Shown here: positions 53,526 to 62,130 of the stretch, piece after piece
Numbering within the stretch: the stretch's first letter is position 1
Layout: each line of letters opens with the position of its first letter
Origin: Pseudomonas gessardii
GTDB lineage: Bacteria; Pseudomonadota; Gammaproteobacteria; Pseudomonadales; Pseudomonadaceae
Direction: 5' to 3'
NCBI RefSeq assembly: GCF_001983165.1
Contig: NZ_MNPU01000023.1
Coordinates: forward strand, 1-64,000
Length of the DNA stretch: 64,000 nucleotides
Program-made: the position numbers and the translations under genes
Notes under the pieces: model-generated
Seen by the model: only the letters and a program-made list of their open reading frames with translations
What the model was told of the DNA's origin: nothing
Database searches by the model: none

Positions 53526-54247
53526 ATGGCTGGCTGATTCCTGACTGGCCTGCGCCGGCCGGGGTCAAAGCCTGCGTCACCACCCGTGCGGGCGGCGTCA
53601 GCCTGGCGCCGTTCGACAGCCTCAACTTAGGCGATCATGTCGAGGACAGCCCTGAGGCTGTACTGGAAAACCGTCGTCGCCTCACTGCCGCATTCGCTAT
53701 CCAGCCGGCCTGGCTGCGCCAGGTCCATGGTGTGGTCGTGGTTGAGGCCGATCCGGGACAGATTGCCGAGGCGGATGGCAGTTGGACCGATACGCCCGGC
53801 ATCGCCTGCACGGCGATGACCGCCGATTGCCTGCCGGCCTTGTTTTGCAACAAAGCCGGGACCCGGGTTGCCGCCGCCCATGCCGGCTGGCGTGGCCTGG
53901 CGGCGGGCGTGCTGGAAGCCGCCGCCGACAGCCTGGATGTTGCACCTGCCGACATACTGGTCTGGTTAGGTCCGGCGATCGGCCCAAAGGCCTTTGAAGT
54001 CGGTCCCGAAGTGCGTGAAGCCTTCATGCAGCAACTTGCGCAAACGGCCGAAGCCTTTGTGCCGAGCCACAACCCGGGCAAGTTCCTGGCCGACATCTAC
54101 CAGTTGGCGCGCCTGCGCCTGGCTGCGCGGGGTATCACTGCCGTCTACGGTGGCGGTTTGTGCACCGTAACCGACCCACGCTTCTTTTCTTACCGGCGCA
54201 GCCCGCGCACCGGTCGATTTGCCTCCCTTATCTGGCTCGAACGCTAG
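53522..54247 (+). CDS. pgeF: peptidoglycan editing factor PgeF (YfiH, laccase domain)
   Basis: The 241-aa protein has the DUF152/Cu-oxidase-4 metal site: RQVHGVVVV (His), TADCLPALF (Cys) and AAHAGWRGLAAGV (His). YfiH proteins remove wrongly inserted serine from peptidoglycan precursors and can show polyphenol oxidase activity. The ATG at 53522 overlaps the rluD stop, indicating coupling. Confidence 0.93.
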   Translation: MNGWLIPDWPAPAGVKACVTTRAGGVSLAPFDSLNLGDHVEDSPEAVLENRRRLTAAFAIQPAWLRQVHGVVVVEADPGQIAEADGSWTDTPGIACTAMTADCLPALFCNKAGTRVAAAHAGWRGLAAGVLEAAADSLDVAPADILVWLGPAIGPKAFEVGPEVREAFMQQLAQTAEAFVPSHNPGKFLADIYQLARLRLAARGITAVYGGGLCTVTDPRFFSYRRSPRTGRFASLIWLER

Positions 54248-54277
54248 ACTCTGCTGATCCATATCAAGCATGGCCGG

Positions 54278-54307
54278 CTTGAATCTTCCAGAATCCACCC
54301 CATCTAT
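54278..54307 (+). promoter_or_regulatory. sigma-32 heat-shock promoter of clpB
   Basis: CTTGAA (54278-54283) and CCCCATCTAT (54298-54307), separated by 14 bp, match the RpoH consensus almost perfectly. The predicted transcript starts near 54312, about 90 nt before the clpB ATG. Confidence 0.88.
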
Positions 54308-54342
54308 AAGGGTATCTGGCAGGTTTCTTCATTCAGGATGCG

Positions 54343-54369
54343 TTAATCGCGAGCAAGCTCGCTCGTACC
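54343..54369. repeat. single REP half in the clpB leader
   Basis: TTAATCGCGAGCAAGCTCGCTCGTA is a lone palindromic REP unit without an inverted partner. It lies inside the predicted clpB 5' leader and can form a short hairpin. Confidence 0.6.
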
Positions 54370-54401
54370 TAGCTCCGGCCTGCTCAAAAGGAAGGTGACT
54401 A

Positions 54402-56966
54402 ATGCGTATTGATCGTTTAACCAGCAAATTACAATTGGCCTTATCGGATTCCCAATCCCTGGCGGTTGGCCTCGACCATCCGGCCATCGAGCCCGCGCAC
54501 TTGATGCAGGCACTCCTCGAACAGCAGGGTGGTTCGATCAAGCCCCTGTTGATGCAGGTGGGCTTCGACGTCAACAGCCTGCGCAAGGAGTTGAGCAAAG
54601 AGCTCGACCAACTGCCGAAAATCCAGAATCCGACGGGCGACGTGAATATGTCCCAGGATTTGGCGCGCCTGCTCAACCAGGCCGATCGCCTGGCCCAGCA
54701 AAAGGGTGACCAGTTCATCTCCAGCGAACTGGTGCTGCTCGCCGCCATGGATGACAACAGCAAGCTCGGCAAGTTGTTGCTGGGCCAGGGTGTGAGCAAA
54801 AAGGCCCTGGAAAATGCCATCAACAACCTGCGCGGCGGCGAGGCGGTGAATGACCCCAACCATGAGGAGTCGCGCCAGGCCCTGGACAAATACACCGTTG
54901 ACCTGACCAAGCGCGCCGAAGACGGCAAGTTGGACCCGGTGATCGGGCGTGACGATGAAATTCGTCGCACCATCCAGGTCCTGCAGCGTCGCACCAAGAA
55001 CAACCCGGTGCTGATCGGTGAGCCTGGGGTGGGTAAAACCGCCATCGCCGAAGGCCTGGCCCAGCGCATCATTAATGGTGAAGTGCCGGACGGCCTCAAG
55101 GGCAAGCGCTTGCTGTCCCTGGACATGGGGGCGTTGATCGCCGGTGCCAAGTTCCGTGGCGAGTTTGAAGAGCGCCTCAAATCCCTGCTCAACGAGCTGT
55201 CGAAGCAGGAAGGGCAGATCATTCTGTTTATCGACGAACTGCACACCATGGTCGGCGCCGGTAAAGGCGAAGGTTCGATGGACGCCGGCAATATGCTCAA
55301 GCCGGCACTGGCCCGGGGTGAGTTGCATTGCGTCGGGGCCACCACGCTCAACGAGTACCGCCAGTACATTGAAAAGGACGCGGCCCTTGAGCGGCGCTTC
55401 CAGAAAGTCCTGGTGGAAGAGCCGAGCGAAGAAGACACCATTGCGATCCTGCGTGGCTTGAAAGAGCGCTATGAAGTCCACCACCGCGTGGCGATCACTG
55501 ACGGCGCGATCATTGCGGCGGCCAAATTGAGCCATCGCTATATCACTGATCGTCAGTTGCCGGACAAGGCCATCGACCTGATCGACGAAGCGGCCAGCCG
55601 GATCCGCATGGAGATCGACTCCAAGCCTGAAGTGCTGGACCGTCTGGAGCGGCGCCTGATTCAACTGAAAGTCGAATCCCAGGCGCTGAAAAAAGAAGAC
55701 GATGACGCGGCGAAGAAACGCCTGGAAAAACTCCAGGAAGAAATCCTGCGCCTGGAACGTGAGTATTCGGACCTGGAAGAAATCTGGACCTCGGAAAAAG
55801 CCGAAGTGCAGGGTTCCGCACAGATCCAGCAAAAGATCGAGCAGTCGCGCCAGGAACTGGAAGCTGCCCGGCGTAAAGGCGACCTGAACCGCATGGCCGA
55901 GTTACAGTACGGGGTGATCCCGGACCTGGAGCGCAGCCTGCAAATGGTTGACCAGCATGGCCACAGTGAAAACCAGTTGCTGCGCAGCAAGGTGACCGAG
56001 GAAGAAATTGCCGAGGTGGTGTCCAAGTGGACCGGTATTCCGGTGTCGAAGATGCTGGAGGGCGAGCGTGACAAACTGTTGCGTATGGAAAGCCTGTTGC
56101 ACCAGCGCGTGATTGGTCAGGAAGAGGCCGTGGTGGCCGTGTCCAACGCGGTACGGCGTTCCCGGGCCGGGTTGTCCGACCCGAACCGCCCGAGCGGCTC
56201 GTTCATGTTCCTCGGCCCGACCGGTGTGGGTAAGACCGAGCTGTGCAAGGCCCTGGCCGAGTTCCTCTTTGATACTGAAGAGGCGATGGTGCGTATTGAT
56301 ATGTCCGAGTTCATGGAGAAACACTCCGTGGCGCGGTTGATCGGGGCGCCACCAGGCTACGTGGGCTACGAGGAAGGCGGCTACCTGACCGAAGCGGTAC
56401 GGCGCAAGCCTTACTCGGTGATCCTCCTGGACGAGGTCGAGAAGGCCCACCCGGATGTGTTCAACGTGTTGCTGCAAGTGCTGGAAGATGGCCGGCTGAC
56501 GGACAGCCACGGACGTACCGTGGACTTCCGTAATACGGTGATCGTGATGACCTCCAACCTGGGTTCGGTACAGATCCAGGAGATGGTCGGGGATCGTGAG
56601 GGCCAGCGTGCTGCAGTCATGGATGCGCTGACCAGCCACTTCCGCCCGGAATTTATCAACCGGGTCGATGAAGTGGTGATCTTCGAGCCTTTGGCGCGGG
56701 ATCAGATCGCTGGCATCACCGAGATCCAGCTGGGCCGCCTGCGCAGCCGTCTGGCAGAGCGCGAGCTGATGCTGGAGCTGAGCAGCGAGGCCTTGGACAA
56801 GCTGATCGCCGTCGGCTACGACCCGGTGTATGGCGCACGGCCTTTGAAACGGGCGATCCAGCGCTGGATCGAGAACCCGCTGGCGCAACTGATCCTGTCG
56901 GGCAGCTTTGTGCCGGGGACCAGCGTCAAGGCCACGGTAGAAAACGACGAAATCGTCTTCCACTAA
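54402..56966 (+). CDS. clpB: ATP-dependent disaggregase ClpB
   Basis: The 854-aa Hsp100 chaperone has an N-terminal domain (1-145), NBD1 with GEPGVGKTAIAEGLA (about 206), a coiled-coil M domain (about 400-525), and NBD2 with GPTGVGKTELCKALA (about 605). A sensor motif follows at GARPLKRAIQRWIENPLA. With DnaK it rescues proteins from aggregates. There is an AAGGAGG-like site before the ATG. Heat induction is predicted from the upstream RpoH promoter. Confidence 0.98.
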   Translation: MRIDRLTSKLQLALSDSQSLAVGLDHPAIEPAHLMQALLEQQGGSIKPLLMQVGFDVNSLRKELSKELDQLPKIQNPTGDVNMSQDLARLLNQADRLAQQKGDQFISSELVLLAAMDDNSKLGKLLLGQGVSKKALENAINNLRGGEAVNDPNHEESRQALDKYTVDLTKRAEDGKLDPVIGRDDEIRRTIQVLQRRTKNNPVLIGEPGVGKTAIAEGLAQRIINGEVPDGLKGKRLLSLDMGALIAGAKFRGEFEERLKSLLNELSKQEGQIILFIDELHTMVGAGKGEGSMDAGNMLKPALARGELHCVGATTLNEYRQYIEKDAALERRFQKVLVEEPSEEDTIAILRGLKERYEVHHRVAITDGAIIAAAKLSHRYITDRQLPDKAIDLIDEAASRIRMEIDSKPEVLDRLERRLIQLKVESQALKKEDDDAAKKRLEKLQEEILRLEREYSDLEEIWTSEKAEVQGSAQIQQKIEQSRQELEAARRKGDLNRMAELQYGVIPDLERSLQMVDQHGHSENQLLRSKVTEEEIAEVVSKWTGIPVSKMLEGERDKLLRMESLLHQRVIGQEEAVVAVSNAVRRSRAGLSDPNRPSGSFMFLGPTGVGKTELCKALAEFLFDTEEAMVRIDMSEFMEKHSVARLIGAPPGYVGYEEGGYLTEAVRRKPYSVILLDEVEKAHPDVFNVLLQVLEDGRLTDSHGRTVDFRNTVIVMTSNLGSVQIQEMVGDREGQRAAVMDALTSHFRPEFINRVDEVVIFEPLARDQIAGITEIQLGRLRSRLAERELMLELSSEALDKLIAVGYDPVYGARPLKRAIQRWIENPLAQLILSGSFVPGTSVKATVENDEIVFH

Positions 56967-56992
56967 GCCCGGATTGGGTGGTTATAAGCAGA

Positions 56993-57019
56993 GGCCCCGC
57001 ATTGCGGGGCCTTTTTTTT
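56993..57019 (+). terminator. clpB terminator
   Basis: GGCCCCGC-ATT-GCGGGGCC followed by eight T residues. Confidence 0.95.
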
Positions 57020-57151
57020 CGATAGGGCGTTGAACTGTAAGGCAAAGGCTTGTAAAGTGCGCCCCGCAGCAACGTCAGCCCACGGGTTTCTTCTCCCCAA
57101 GGAGAAATCAGAAAGAAGCGCAAATCATTGTCTTAAAAGCAATTTAAAGGG

Positions 57152-57179
57152 TTGACAGGGGTTTTTAAGATTGTAGAAT
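57152..57179 (+). promoter_or_regulatory. strong sigma-70 promoter of the tRNA cluster
   Basis: A consensus TTGACA (57152-57157) and TAGAAT (57174-57179) are 16 bp apart. They are followed by a GC-rich discriminator (AGCGCGCC), a feature of stringently controlled stable-RNA promoters. Confidence 0.85.
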
Positions 57180-57266
57180 AGCGCGCCTCAGAGACGCGAA
57201 CGTAGCGATACGGACGGGCCGAAGAGAAGGTAGCAAGCAACACCGTAGTACTTTGAAATATGTAGT

Positions 57267-57342
57267 TCCGTGATAGCTCAGTCGGTAGAGCAAATGACTG
57301 TTAATCATTGGGTCCCAGGTTCGAGTCCTGGTCACGGAGCCA
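57267..57342 (+). tRNA. tRNA-Asn (GTT)
   Basis: A 76-nt cloverleaf: acceptor TCCGTGA/TCACGGA, anticodon GTT in CTGTTAATC, T-loop GTTCGAGTC, encoded CCA. Confidence 0.97.
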
Positions 57343-57351
57343 ATTTCAAAC

Positions 57352-57428
57352 CGGGGTATAGCGCAGTCCGGTAGCGCGCCTGCTTTGGGAGCAGGATGTC
57401 AGGAGTTCGAATCCCCTTACCCCGACCA
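57352..57428 (+). tRNA. tRNA-Pro (TGG), copy 1
   Basis: A 77-nt cloverleaf: acceptor CGGGGTA/TACCCCG, anticodon TGG in CTTTGGGAG, T-loop GTTCGAATC, encoded CCA. Identical to the copy at 57606. Confidence 0.97.
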
Positions 57429-57433
57429 TATTT

Positions 57434-57509
57434 GGGTCGTTAGCTCAGTTGGTAGAGCAGTTGGCTTTTAACCAATTGGTCGTAGGTTCGAATCCCACAC
57501 GACCCACCA
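57434..57509 (+). tRNA. tRNA-Lys (TTT)
   Basis: A 76-nt cloverleaf: acceptor GGGTCGT/ACGACCC, anticodon TTT in CTTTTAA, T-loop GTTCGAATC, encoded CCA. This locus type (tRNA-Lys beside clpB) is known as an attachment site for PAPI-1-like elements in P. aeruginosa. Confidence 0.97.
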
Positions 57510-57573
57510 TTTTTGAGACCAGTTAACGCTGGAATCGAATCTTAAGATCAGAGGCCAAAAGTCCTGATCGAAG

Positions 57574-57603
57574 AAGGCGACTTGAAAAGGTCGCCTTTTT
57601 TTT
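57574..57603 (+). terminator. terminator after tRNA-Lys
   Basis: AAGGCGAC-TTGAAAAG-GTCGCCTT is followed by a T-run. It stands between tRNA-Lys and the second tRNA-Pro. Confidence 0.85.
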
Positions 57604-57605
57604 AC

Positions 57606-57682
57606 CGGGGTATAGCGCAGTCCGGTAGCGCGCCTGCTTTGGGAGCAGGATGTCAGGAGTTCGAATCCCCTTACCCCGACCA
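57606..57682 (+). tRNA. tRNA-Pro (TGG), copy 2
   Basis: Identical over all 77 nt to the copy at 57352. The identity extends a few bases on each side (leading A and C, trailing TATTT), suggesting a recent duplication. It follows a terminator, so it may need read-through or a separate promoter. Confidence 0.95.
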
Positions 57683-57690
57683 TATTTCAA

Positions 57691-57720
57691 TAAAAAAGGC
57701 ACCTTGAGGGTGCCTTTTTT
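57691..57720 (+). terminator. terminator after the second tRNA-Pro
   Basis: AAAAAAGGCACC-TTGA-GGGTGCCTTTTTT forms a strong hairpin with a T-run. Confidence 0.9.
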
Positions 57721-57946
57721 ATTTTCGCGGCCTAAATAATACCGTTTGCCTGAAAAACTACAGCGAACAAGCTAAAACGCTTTTTTTGTAGTCAGCTGAA
57801 GGCCTCTAGTCAACCAGCATTCACTGTTACAGTGCGCATCAGCTTCAGAGTGTGTTATCGCGGGGCTAGAAAGAGTGGTGCAATGCCCGTCGAGTGCTCT
57901 GCTGTGGCGGCTTTCCTAAAGGTGTTGACGGCAAGCCCTTTGGAGA

Positions 57947-58330
57947 TCAGTGCCTGTATAGGCTCTGATCTATTTGGCCTGCTGGCTGCTGCTTCAGGTC
58001 TGTGGCGATCGTGTGACTGAAGTGGTGAGGCGTCATTCGTACGCCGGTCTTATCGGTCAGCTTGCGATACATCGCCTGCACTTGGTCGATGTTCATCTCC
58101 TTACCGTGGTAGTGACGAGAGAATCTATTGACGTTAAACGGCTGGTCATTCGGCGAAAGTCCTATCTTTTTTGCTTCGTCGAGAAGTCTGGAGAGGTGTG
58201 GAGTGAGGCCCTCCATAATGGGTACTGAAAACTCGCGATACGTTTTTTCTGTTTCACCACGGATCAAGATCATTTGGTTGTCCCAGTCAATGTCCTTGTA
58301 ACGCAGGCAGCTCAACTTCCTGTTGGGCGC
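57947..58330 (-). pseudogene. remnant of a tyrosine-recombinase integrase
   Basis: The minus-strand frame reads like the C-terminal catalytic domain of a phage/ICE integrase. It has CLRYKDIDWDNQMILI, GETEKTYREFSVPIMEGL and MTPHHFSHTIATDLKQQP, the equivalent of the box II HxxRHTIATDL. The essential Arg of HxxR is Ser here, and the frame stops before the catalytic Tyr. The N-terminal domain is absent; sequence upstream in the same frame, to 58552, does not resemble an integrase. It is almost certainly inactive. Its place just after the tRNA cluster fits an element that once used tRNA-Lys or tRNA-Pro as its attachment site. Confidence 0.75.
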
Positions 58331-58431
58331 CGTCCTCGTTGCCGGGTGATGATCAAATTTCAGGGTTAGGGCTTGGTCGCGCTCTACACCGTGCTGACCT
58401 CTCTGTGTATGGATGGTCATCCTGACACTGA

Positions 58432-58647
58432 CGATTCCGCTTCCGCCACTGGCCTGGCTCCGGCCATGAATCAAGCTACCTGTATCACAAGGCACGCAAG
58501 ACAATGATTCCGCTGACCGTCGTCCCCTGGACGGTGTACCTGGCCATCCCAATCAGCATCAGCCCACTGCTGATGCTGCTGCCATGTGCGGTGCTATTGA
58601 GTGTATCCGTATACATCACCGTCTCAAGCTTCAAAAAATATCTTTAA
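58432..58647 (+). pseudogene. C-terminal fragment of a membrane protein, possibly ICE-encoded (DUF4400-like)
   Basis: A 71-codon open frame without a good start encodes GHESSYLYHKARKTMIPL, a hydrophobic helix pair (VYLAIPISISPLLMLLPC) and a terminal SSFKKYL. This resembles, from memory, the C-terminus of the TraD-like ICE membrane family (TIGR03747/DUF4400), which ends in TFKKYL. The rest of the gene is missing. An internal ATG at 58504 could express a 47-residue peptide but has no ribosome site. Together with the integrase remnant it suggests a deleted ICE. Confidence 0.45.
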
Positions 58648-58769
58648 GGAAATATTTACTTGATCAGATTAGGAAAAAATTCCTACTTCTGATGAGTAGT
58701 GATTTCGGCGGCCTCTTACCCAGTTATGTATTAAGATAGCGATTATTTCCAATACGCTGGGAAACTCTA

Positions 58770-59954
58770 GTGCCAGGATCCAACTTACAGCAACCCTCAA
58801 TACGCCTTCGGGCACATGATTTCATCGCCGGCCGCTGGCTAGTGCTCGGTTATCTGGTTTTACTCACTGGTTTGTTCTGGGTCGATAACGGCAGTCTCTA
58901 TAAAAAACTCTATTACGTGCTGTTTGCAGCCCCAGCATTGCTGGGACTCATACTGAAGCCAGATCAGATAAGCGCTTTTCTGCGCGAGCCCGTGATACTC
59001 AGTTTTTTGGCATTAGCTGCCTGGACGCTTATCAGTGTGAGCTGGACGCGGGCCGATGGCGACGTCACCGGCCTAGTCAAACGACCTCTTTATGTTTTCA
59101 TGCTTTTGACGGGCTGCACCCTGATAGCACTCAAGAGCGAAACCTTATTGCTGAAAACGCTACGCCTCGGTGCCGGTCTGGGCGCCCTGGCAGGGCTCAT
59201 CAATGTCGCTTTGTTCCTACAGAATGGCACTCTTGGAGAAAGGCTGATTGGCACTGGAGCCTTACGCAATCCACTGCTTACATCTCACGTGTTGGGTTTT
59301 TTATGCACCTACTGGATTGCATCATGGTTATCGCGTAATGAGCGCCACGACTGGCTTCCAATACTCATGGTAGTACCGCTATTTGCAGCACTGCTTGCCA
59401 CTGGCTCGAGAACACCATTGATGGGCATAACACTAACAAGTGTCTGGATGCTAGTTATGAGTAGAAAACGCACTACAATTCTGATCGGCACTTTGCTGAT
59501 AGCAGCAGGCGCTGTATATCTGACCTTTCCGGAAGTACTGTTGAACCGTGGCACTTCTTATCGGCCTGAATTGTGGATCGATGCGTTACGCCAGGCAGGC
59601 CAACACCTTTGGTTTGGCGCAGGCTATGAGAGCCAGTTCATATTCAACATTCCAGGAGTCGGCTACCCACTGCATGACCCCCATAATATCGAACTTGCCG
59701 TCCTTCTTGAACTGGGGCTGGTCGGCCTCTGTTTATGGAGCCTGATGTATATATTTGCGCTTCTTCGCTGCTTGCGCCTACGTGCACAGCCGCACTTTCA
59801 GATCGCTTCAGCACTGTTGGTTTACGGGCTGTTCGCAGGGCTGACCGAGGGGGGGAGTTTTCTCTCGCGTCCTAATGAAAGCTGGTTCCTGATCTGGATA
59901 CCGCTGGCTCTACTATGCGCTCTTTCCATTCGGTATAGGCAGTCACAAACATGA
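58770..59954 (+). CDS. O-antigen ligase/polymerase family protein (WaaL-like)
   Basis: The 394-aa membrane protein has about 11 hydrophobic segments and the Wzy_C/WaaL signature. The large periplasmic loop has SYRPELWIDALRQAGQHLWFGAGYESQF and the conserved His in PLHDPHNIELAVLLELG. WaaL transfers O-polysaccharide from undecaprenyl diphosphate to the lipid A core; Wzy polymerases look similar. The start is GTG at 58770 with a weak GGGAAAC site upstream. Base composition is lower in GC than the core genes. Two glycosyltransferase genes lie opposite. Confidence 0.8.
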   Translation: MPGSNLQQPSIRLRAHDFIAGRWLVLGYLVLLTGLFWVDNGSLYKKLYYVLFAAPALLGLILKPDQISAFLREPVILSFLALAAWTLISVSWTRADGDVTGLVKRPLYVFMLLTGCTLIALKSETLLLKTLRLGAGLGALAGLINVALFLQNGTLGERLIGTGALRNPLLTSHVLGFLCTYWIASWLSRNERHDWLPILMVVPLFAALLATGSRTPLMGITLTSVWMLVMSRKRTTILIGTLLIAAGAVYLTFPEVLLNRGTSYRPELWIDALRQAGQHLWFGAGYESQFIFNIPGVGYPLHDPHNIELAVLLELGLVGLCLWSLMYIFALLRCLRLRAQPHFQIASALLVYGLFAGLTEGGSFLSRPNESWFLIWIPLALLCALSIRYRQSQT

Positions 59955-60012
59955 AGCGTATCGACCCTATACAACGGGCAGACTGCTCAAGGATGCCAAA
60001 CTGGGTATAAGG

Positions 60013-60058
60013 TGGTCGCGGTAGGGATGGCAGTTACCCTCCACCCCTACCGCGACCA
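60013..60058. repeat. 14-bp perfect inverted repeat between convergent genes
   Basis: TGGTCGCGGTAGGG (60013-60026) and CCCTACCGCGACCA (60045-60058) enclose an 18-nt centre that can extend the stem by TGG/CCA. It is well placed as a bidirectional terminator, though no T-run follows. The 3' arm also resembles the terminal CCCTACCGCGAC of some group II introns. Confidence 0.7.
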
Positions 60059-60103
60059 AACATCGTCGCACTTGCAGTGCAGCAAAGCACTCAAATGCAG
60101 ATG

Positions 60104-60988
60104 TCAGGCTGCCCGCGTGAAACAGTAGCGCCAGAGCCCCTTGAGCGTCTTGAGATTGCGCGACCGCCAAGGGATTTGGGTCAGCAATTCACTTGCCAAC
60201 GCTCTATCCTCGCTGGCGACTTTGGCAAACATCGCATTCAGATAGCGCAACCGAGTGGCTTCATAACCCGGATGATCCTCAAAACGTTTGTAGATTTCGA
60301 GTTCGGTTTCAATCATCAACCGGCGATTCTTGTAAGTATTGTTTCCGTGCACGCGATACAGGGCAAGCGACTCTTCCAGTATGTCGATGAAGTATCCGGC
60401 ATGAGCGATGCGAAGCTCTACGTAATAATCCTCGATGCGAATGGATGGATCGAAACCACCAACCTTCTCGAGCGCCTCGCGACGAAACAGCAAGGTCGGG
60501 GCGGGCGGCCCAGGCTTGCGGTCCATGAACAGGTCATCGAAATCAAGCCGCCGAGCAGGGCGATAGCGCTGCTTCTTGTCAGGTAACAGCTTACTTTCGC
60601 CATCGATCAGGACGATACCACCAGCACAGATGCCGGTTTCAGGATGCTGCTCCATGAATGCAATCTGCAACGACAGACGTTCAGGGAGCATAAGATCATC
60701 CGACCCCAGCGGAGCGATATAGAGGCCTGCACTGCGGGCGATCATCTCGTTGAGCGTGGTACAGAGCCCCTTGTTCGCCTGCGGTAGGAAATGGAACCCA
60801 AGCTCCTCCTGCAGCCGCCGTATCACTGCAACGCTGTCGTCACGCGAACCATCATCGACCACCAACAGCTCGATGTTAGGGTAGTCTTGGGCATAGACGC
60901 TTCGGATGCTGGCTTCGATGAAGTCAGCATGGTTGTAGGAGGAAATCAGTACCGAAACCAGCGGCAAGCCGCTTTTAACCTCTGTCAT
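60104..60988 (-). CDS. family 2 glycosyltransferase
   Basis: The 294-aa GT-A fold enzyme begins with LVSVLISSYNHADFIEASI, then ELLVVDDGSRDDSV (nucleotide-sugar site), APLGSDDLML (DXD-like metal site) and a basic C-terminal region. There is no membrane helix, so it acts at the inner face of the inner membrane. It overlaps the upstream GT4 gene by 4 nt, so the two are translationally coupled. Its sugar and acceptor are not predictable; LPS core or O-antigen assembly is likely from the WaaL-like neighbour. Confidence 0.88.
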   Translation of the reverse strand: MTEVKSGLPLVSVLISSYNHADFIEASIRSVYAQDYPNIELLVVDDGSRDDSVAVIRRLQEELGFHFLPQANKGLCTTLNEMIARSAGLYIAPLGSDDLMLPERLSLQIAFMEQHPETGICAGGIVLIDGESKLLPDKKQRYRPARRLDFDDLFMDRKPGPPAPTLLFRREALEKVGGFDPSIRIEDYYVELRIAHAGYFIDILEESLALYRVHGNNTYKNRRLMIETELEIYKRFEDHPGYEATRLRYLNAMFAKVASEDRALASELLTQIPWRSRNLKTLKGLWRYCFTRAA

Positions 60989-62130
60989 TTAGACGCCTTT
61001 TCAACCGGCAGATCACCTTCAAGGAGTGCACGGTACTTGTTACGAAAACTCTCGATATCGTGCTCACGCCGCAGGTATTGGTAGGCACGCTCTCCATCTT
61101 CGGCGCGCCGGGCATCGCTGTCAGCGAGACAAGCACGCAGTTGTTCGGTCAACGCGGGCACATCGCCCGGCGCGAACGAGCGCCCTCCCGCCCCCTTCAG
61201 CAAGGGACGCATCGCTGGAATGTCAGATCCGAGCACTGGTAAACGACCACACATACCCTCCAGCAACGCAAGGCCCAGGCCCTCCTGCAGCGAGGGCATA
61301 GCGAAAACGTCAAAGGCCTTCACATAACGCATGGCATCTGGTCGAGTACCACAGAGATGTACACGCTCTTGCAAACCTAACTCGGCAATCAGTGCCACCA
61401 AGTTGTCAGCTTCGCGGCCGCCACCAATGATTGACAGATTTACGTTTGGATACTCGTCACTCAAGGCAGCGAATGAACGGATGAGGTACACATGCCCTTT
61501 GACAGGTACCAGCCGACCTATCGCTCCGATGATCAGCGCGTCGGATGGCAGCCCCAACGCTTGCCGTGCCTGCCCCCGTGGCAGTTGCAGAGATTCAGCC
61601 AGATCGATATCCAGGGCATTGGTTATCGAGACCGTATTGGATTTGGTAAAACCACAGCGCAGGGCAATCAGATAATCGGCTACAGCCGGTGAAACGCCGA
61701 CGAAGCGCCAGCGCTCGTCGATTGCGCGCACGGCCTGCCAGCGCCGGTAGAAGCGGTCGTACTCACCAAAGCCGTGAGACACACCGATGCAGCGCGGGAT
61801 GTGCAACGTTTTGTTGAGGTGCATGAACAGGTTAACGGTCTTGAAGCGGTGCAGCAGCACCACATCGAAGCTCTCTTCTCGGCAGAACGCCAGCAAGCGC
61901 CTGCGCACCTTGAGGCGTAAACCTCCCATGTCCCTTTTGGTGAATTCAAAGAACACCTGGCGTCGGCCGCAATGCTGAGTATCTTGCGCCGGTCGTCCTT
62001 CGAGATACGCGTTGACCACGTCGAAGCGTTCGGCTGGCAACCCTTGCAGAATCTGCTCACCCAGATCGGAGTTAGTATCCGCAGCGTTATAGTGAGTCTG
62101 CAGTTGCAAGATTTTCAGAACCTTAGGCAT
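60985..62130 (-). CDS. family 4 glycosyltransferase
   Basis: The 381-aa GT-B fold enzyme starts MPKVLKILQLQTHYNAADTN. It has a C-terminal donor-binding domain with IGRLVPVKGHVYLIRSF, VHLCGTRPDAM and the E-x7-E motif in MPSLQEGLGLALLEGMCGRLPVLGSD. It probably adds a sugar to LPS core or O-antigen. The start at 62130 overlaps the stop of a small upstream frame (TATGCCTAA). Confidence 0.88.
   Translation of the reverse strand: MPKVLKILQLQTHYNAADTNSDLGEQILQGLPAERFDVVNAYLEGRPAQDTQHCGRRQVFFEFTKRDMGGLRLKVRRRLLAFCREESFDVVLLHRFKTVNLFMHLNKTLHIPRCIGVSHGFGEYDRFYRRWQAVRAIDERWRFVGVSPAVADYLIALRCGFTKSNTVSITNALDIDLAESLQLPRGQARQALGLPSDALIIGAIGRLVPVKGHVYLIRSFAALSDEYPNVNLSIIGGGREADNLVALIAELGLQERVHLCGTRPDAMRYVKAFDVFAMPSLQEGLGLALLEGMCGRLPVLGSDIPAMRPLLKGAGGRSFAPGDVPALTEQLRACLADSDARRAEDGERAYQYLRREHDIESFRNKYRALLEGDLPVEKASK

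Noticed and set aside
57468..57683. Minus-strand frame reading GVRGFELLTSCSQSRRATGLRYTP
   Set aside because: It is the translation of tRNA-Lys and tRNA-Pro on the wrong strand, a well-known annotation artefact.
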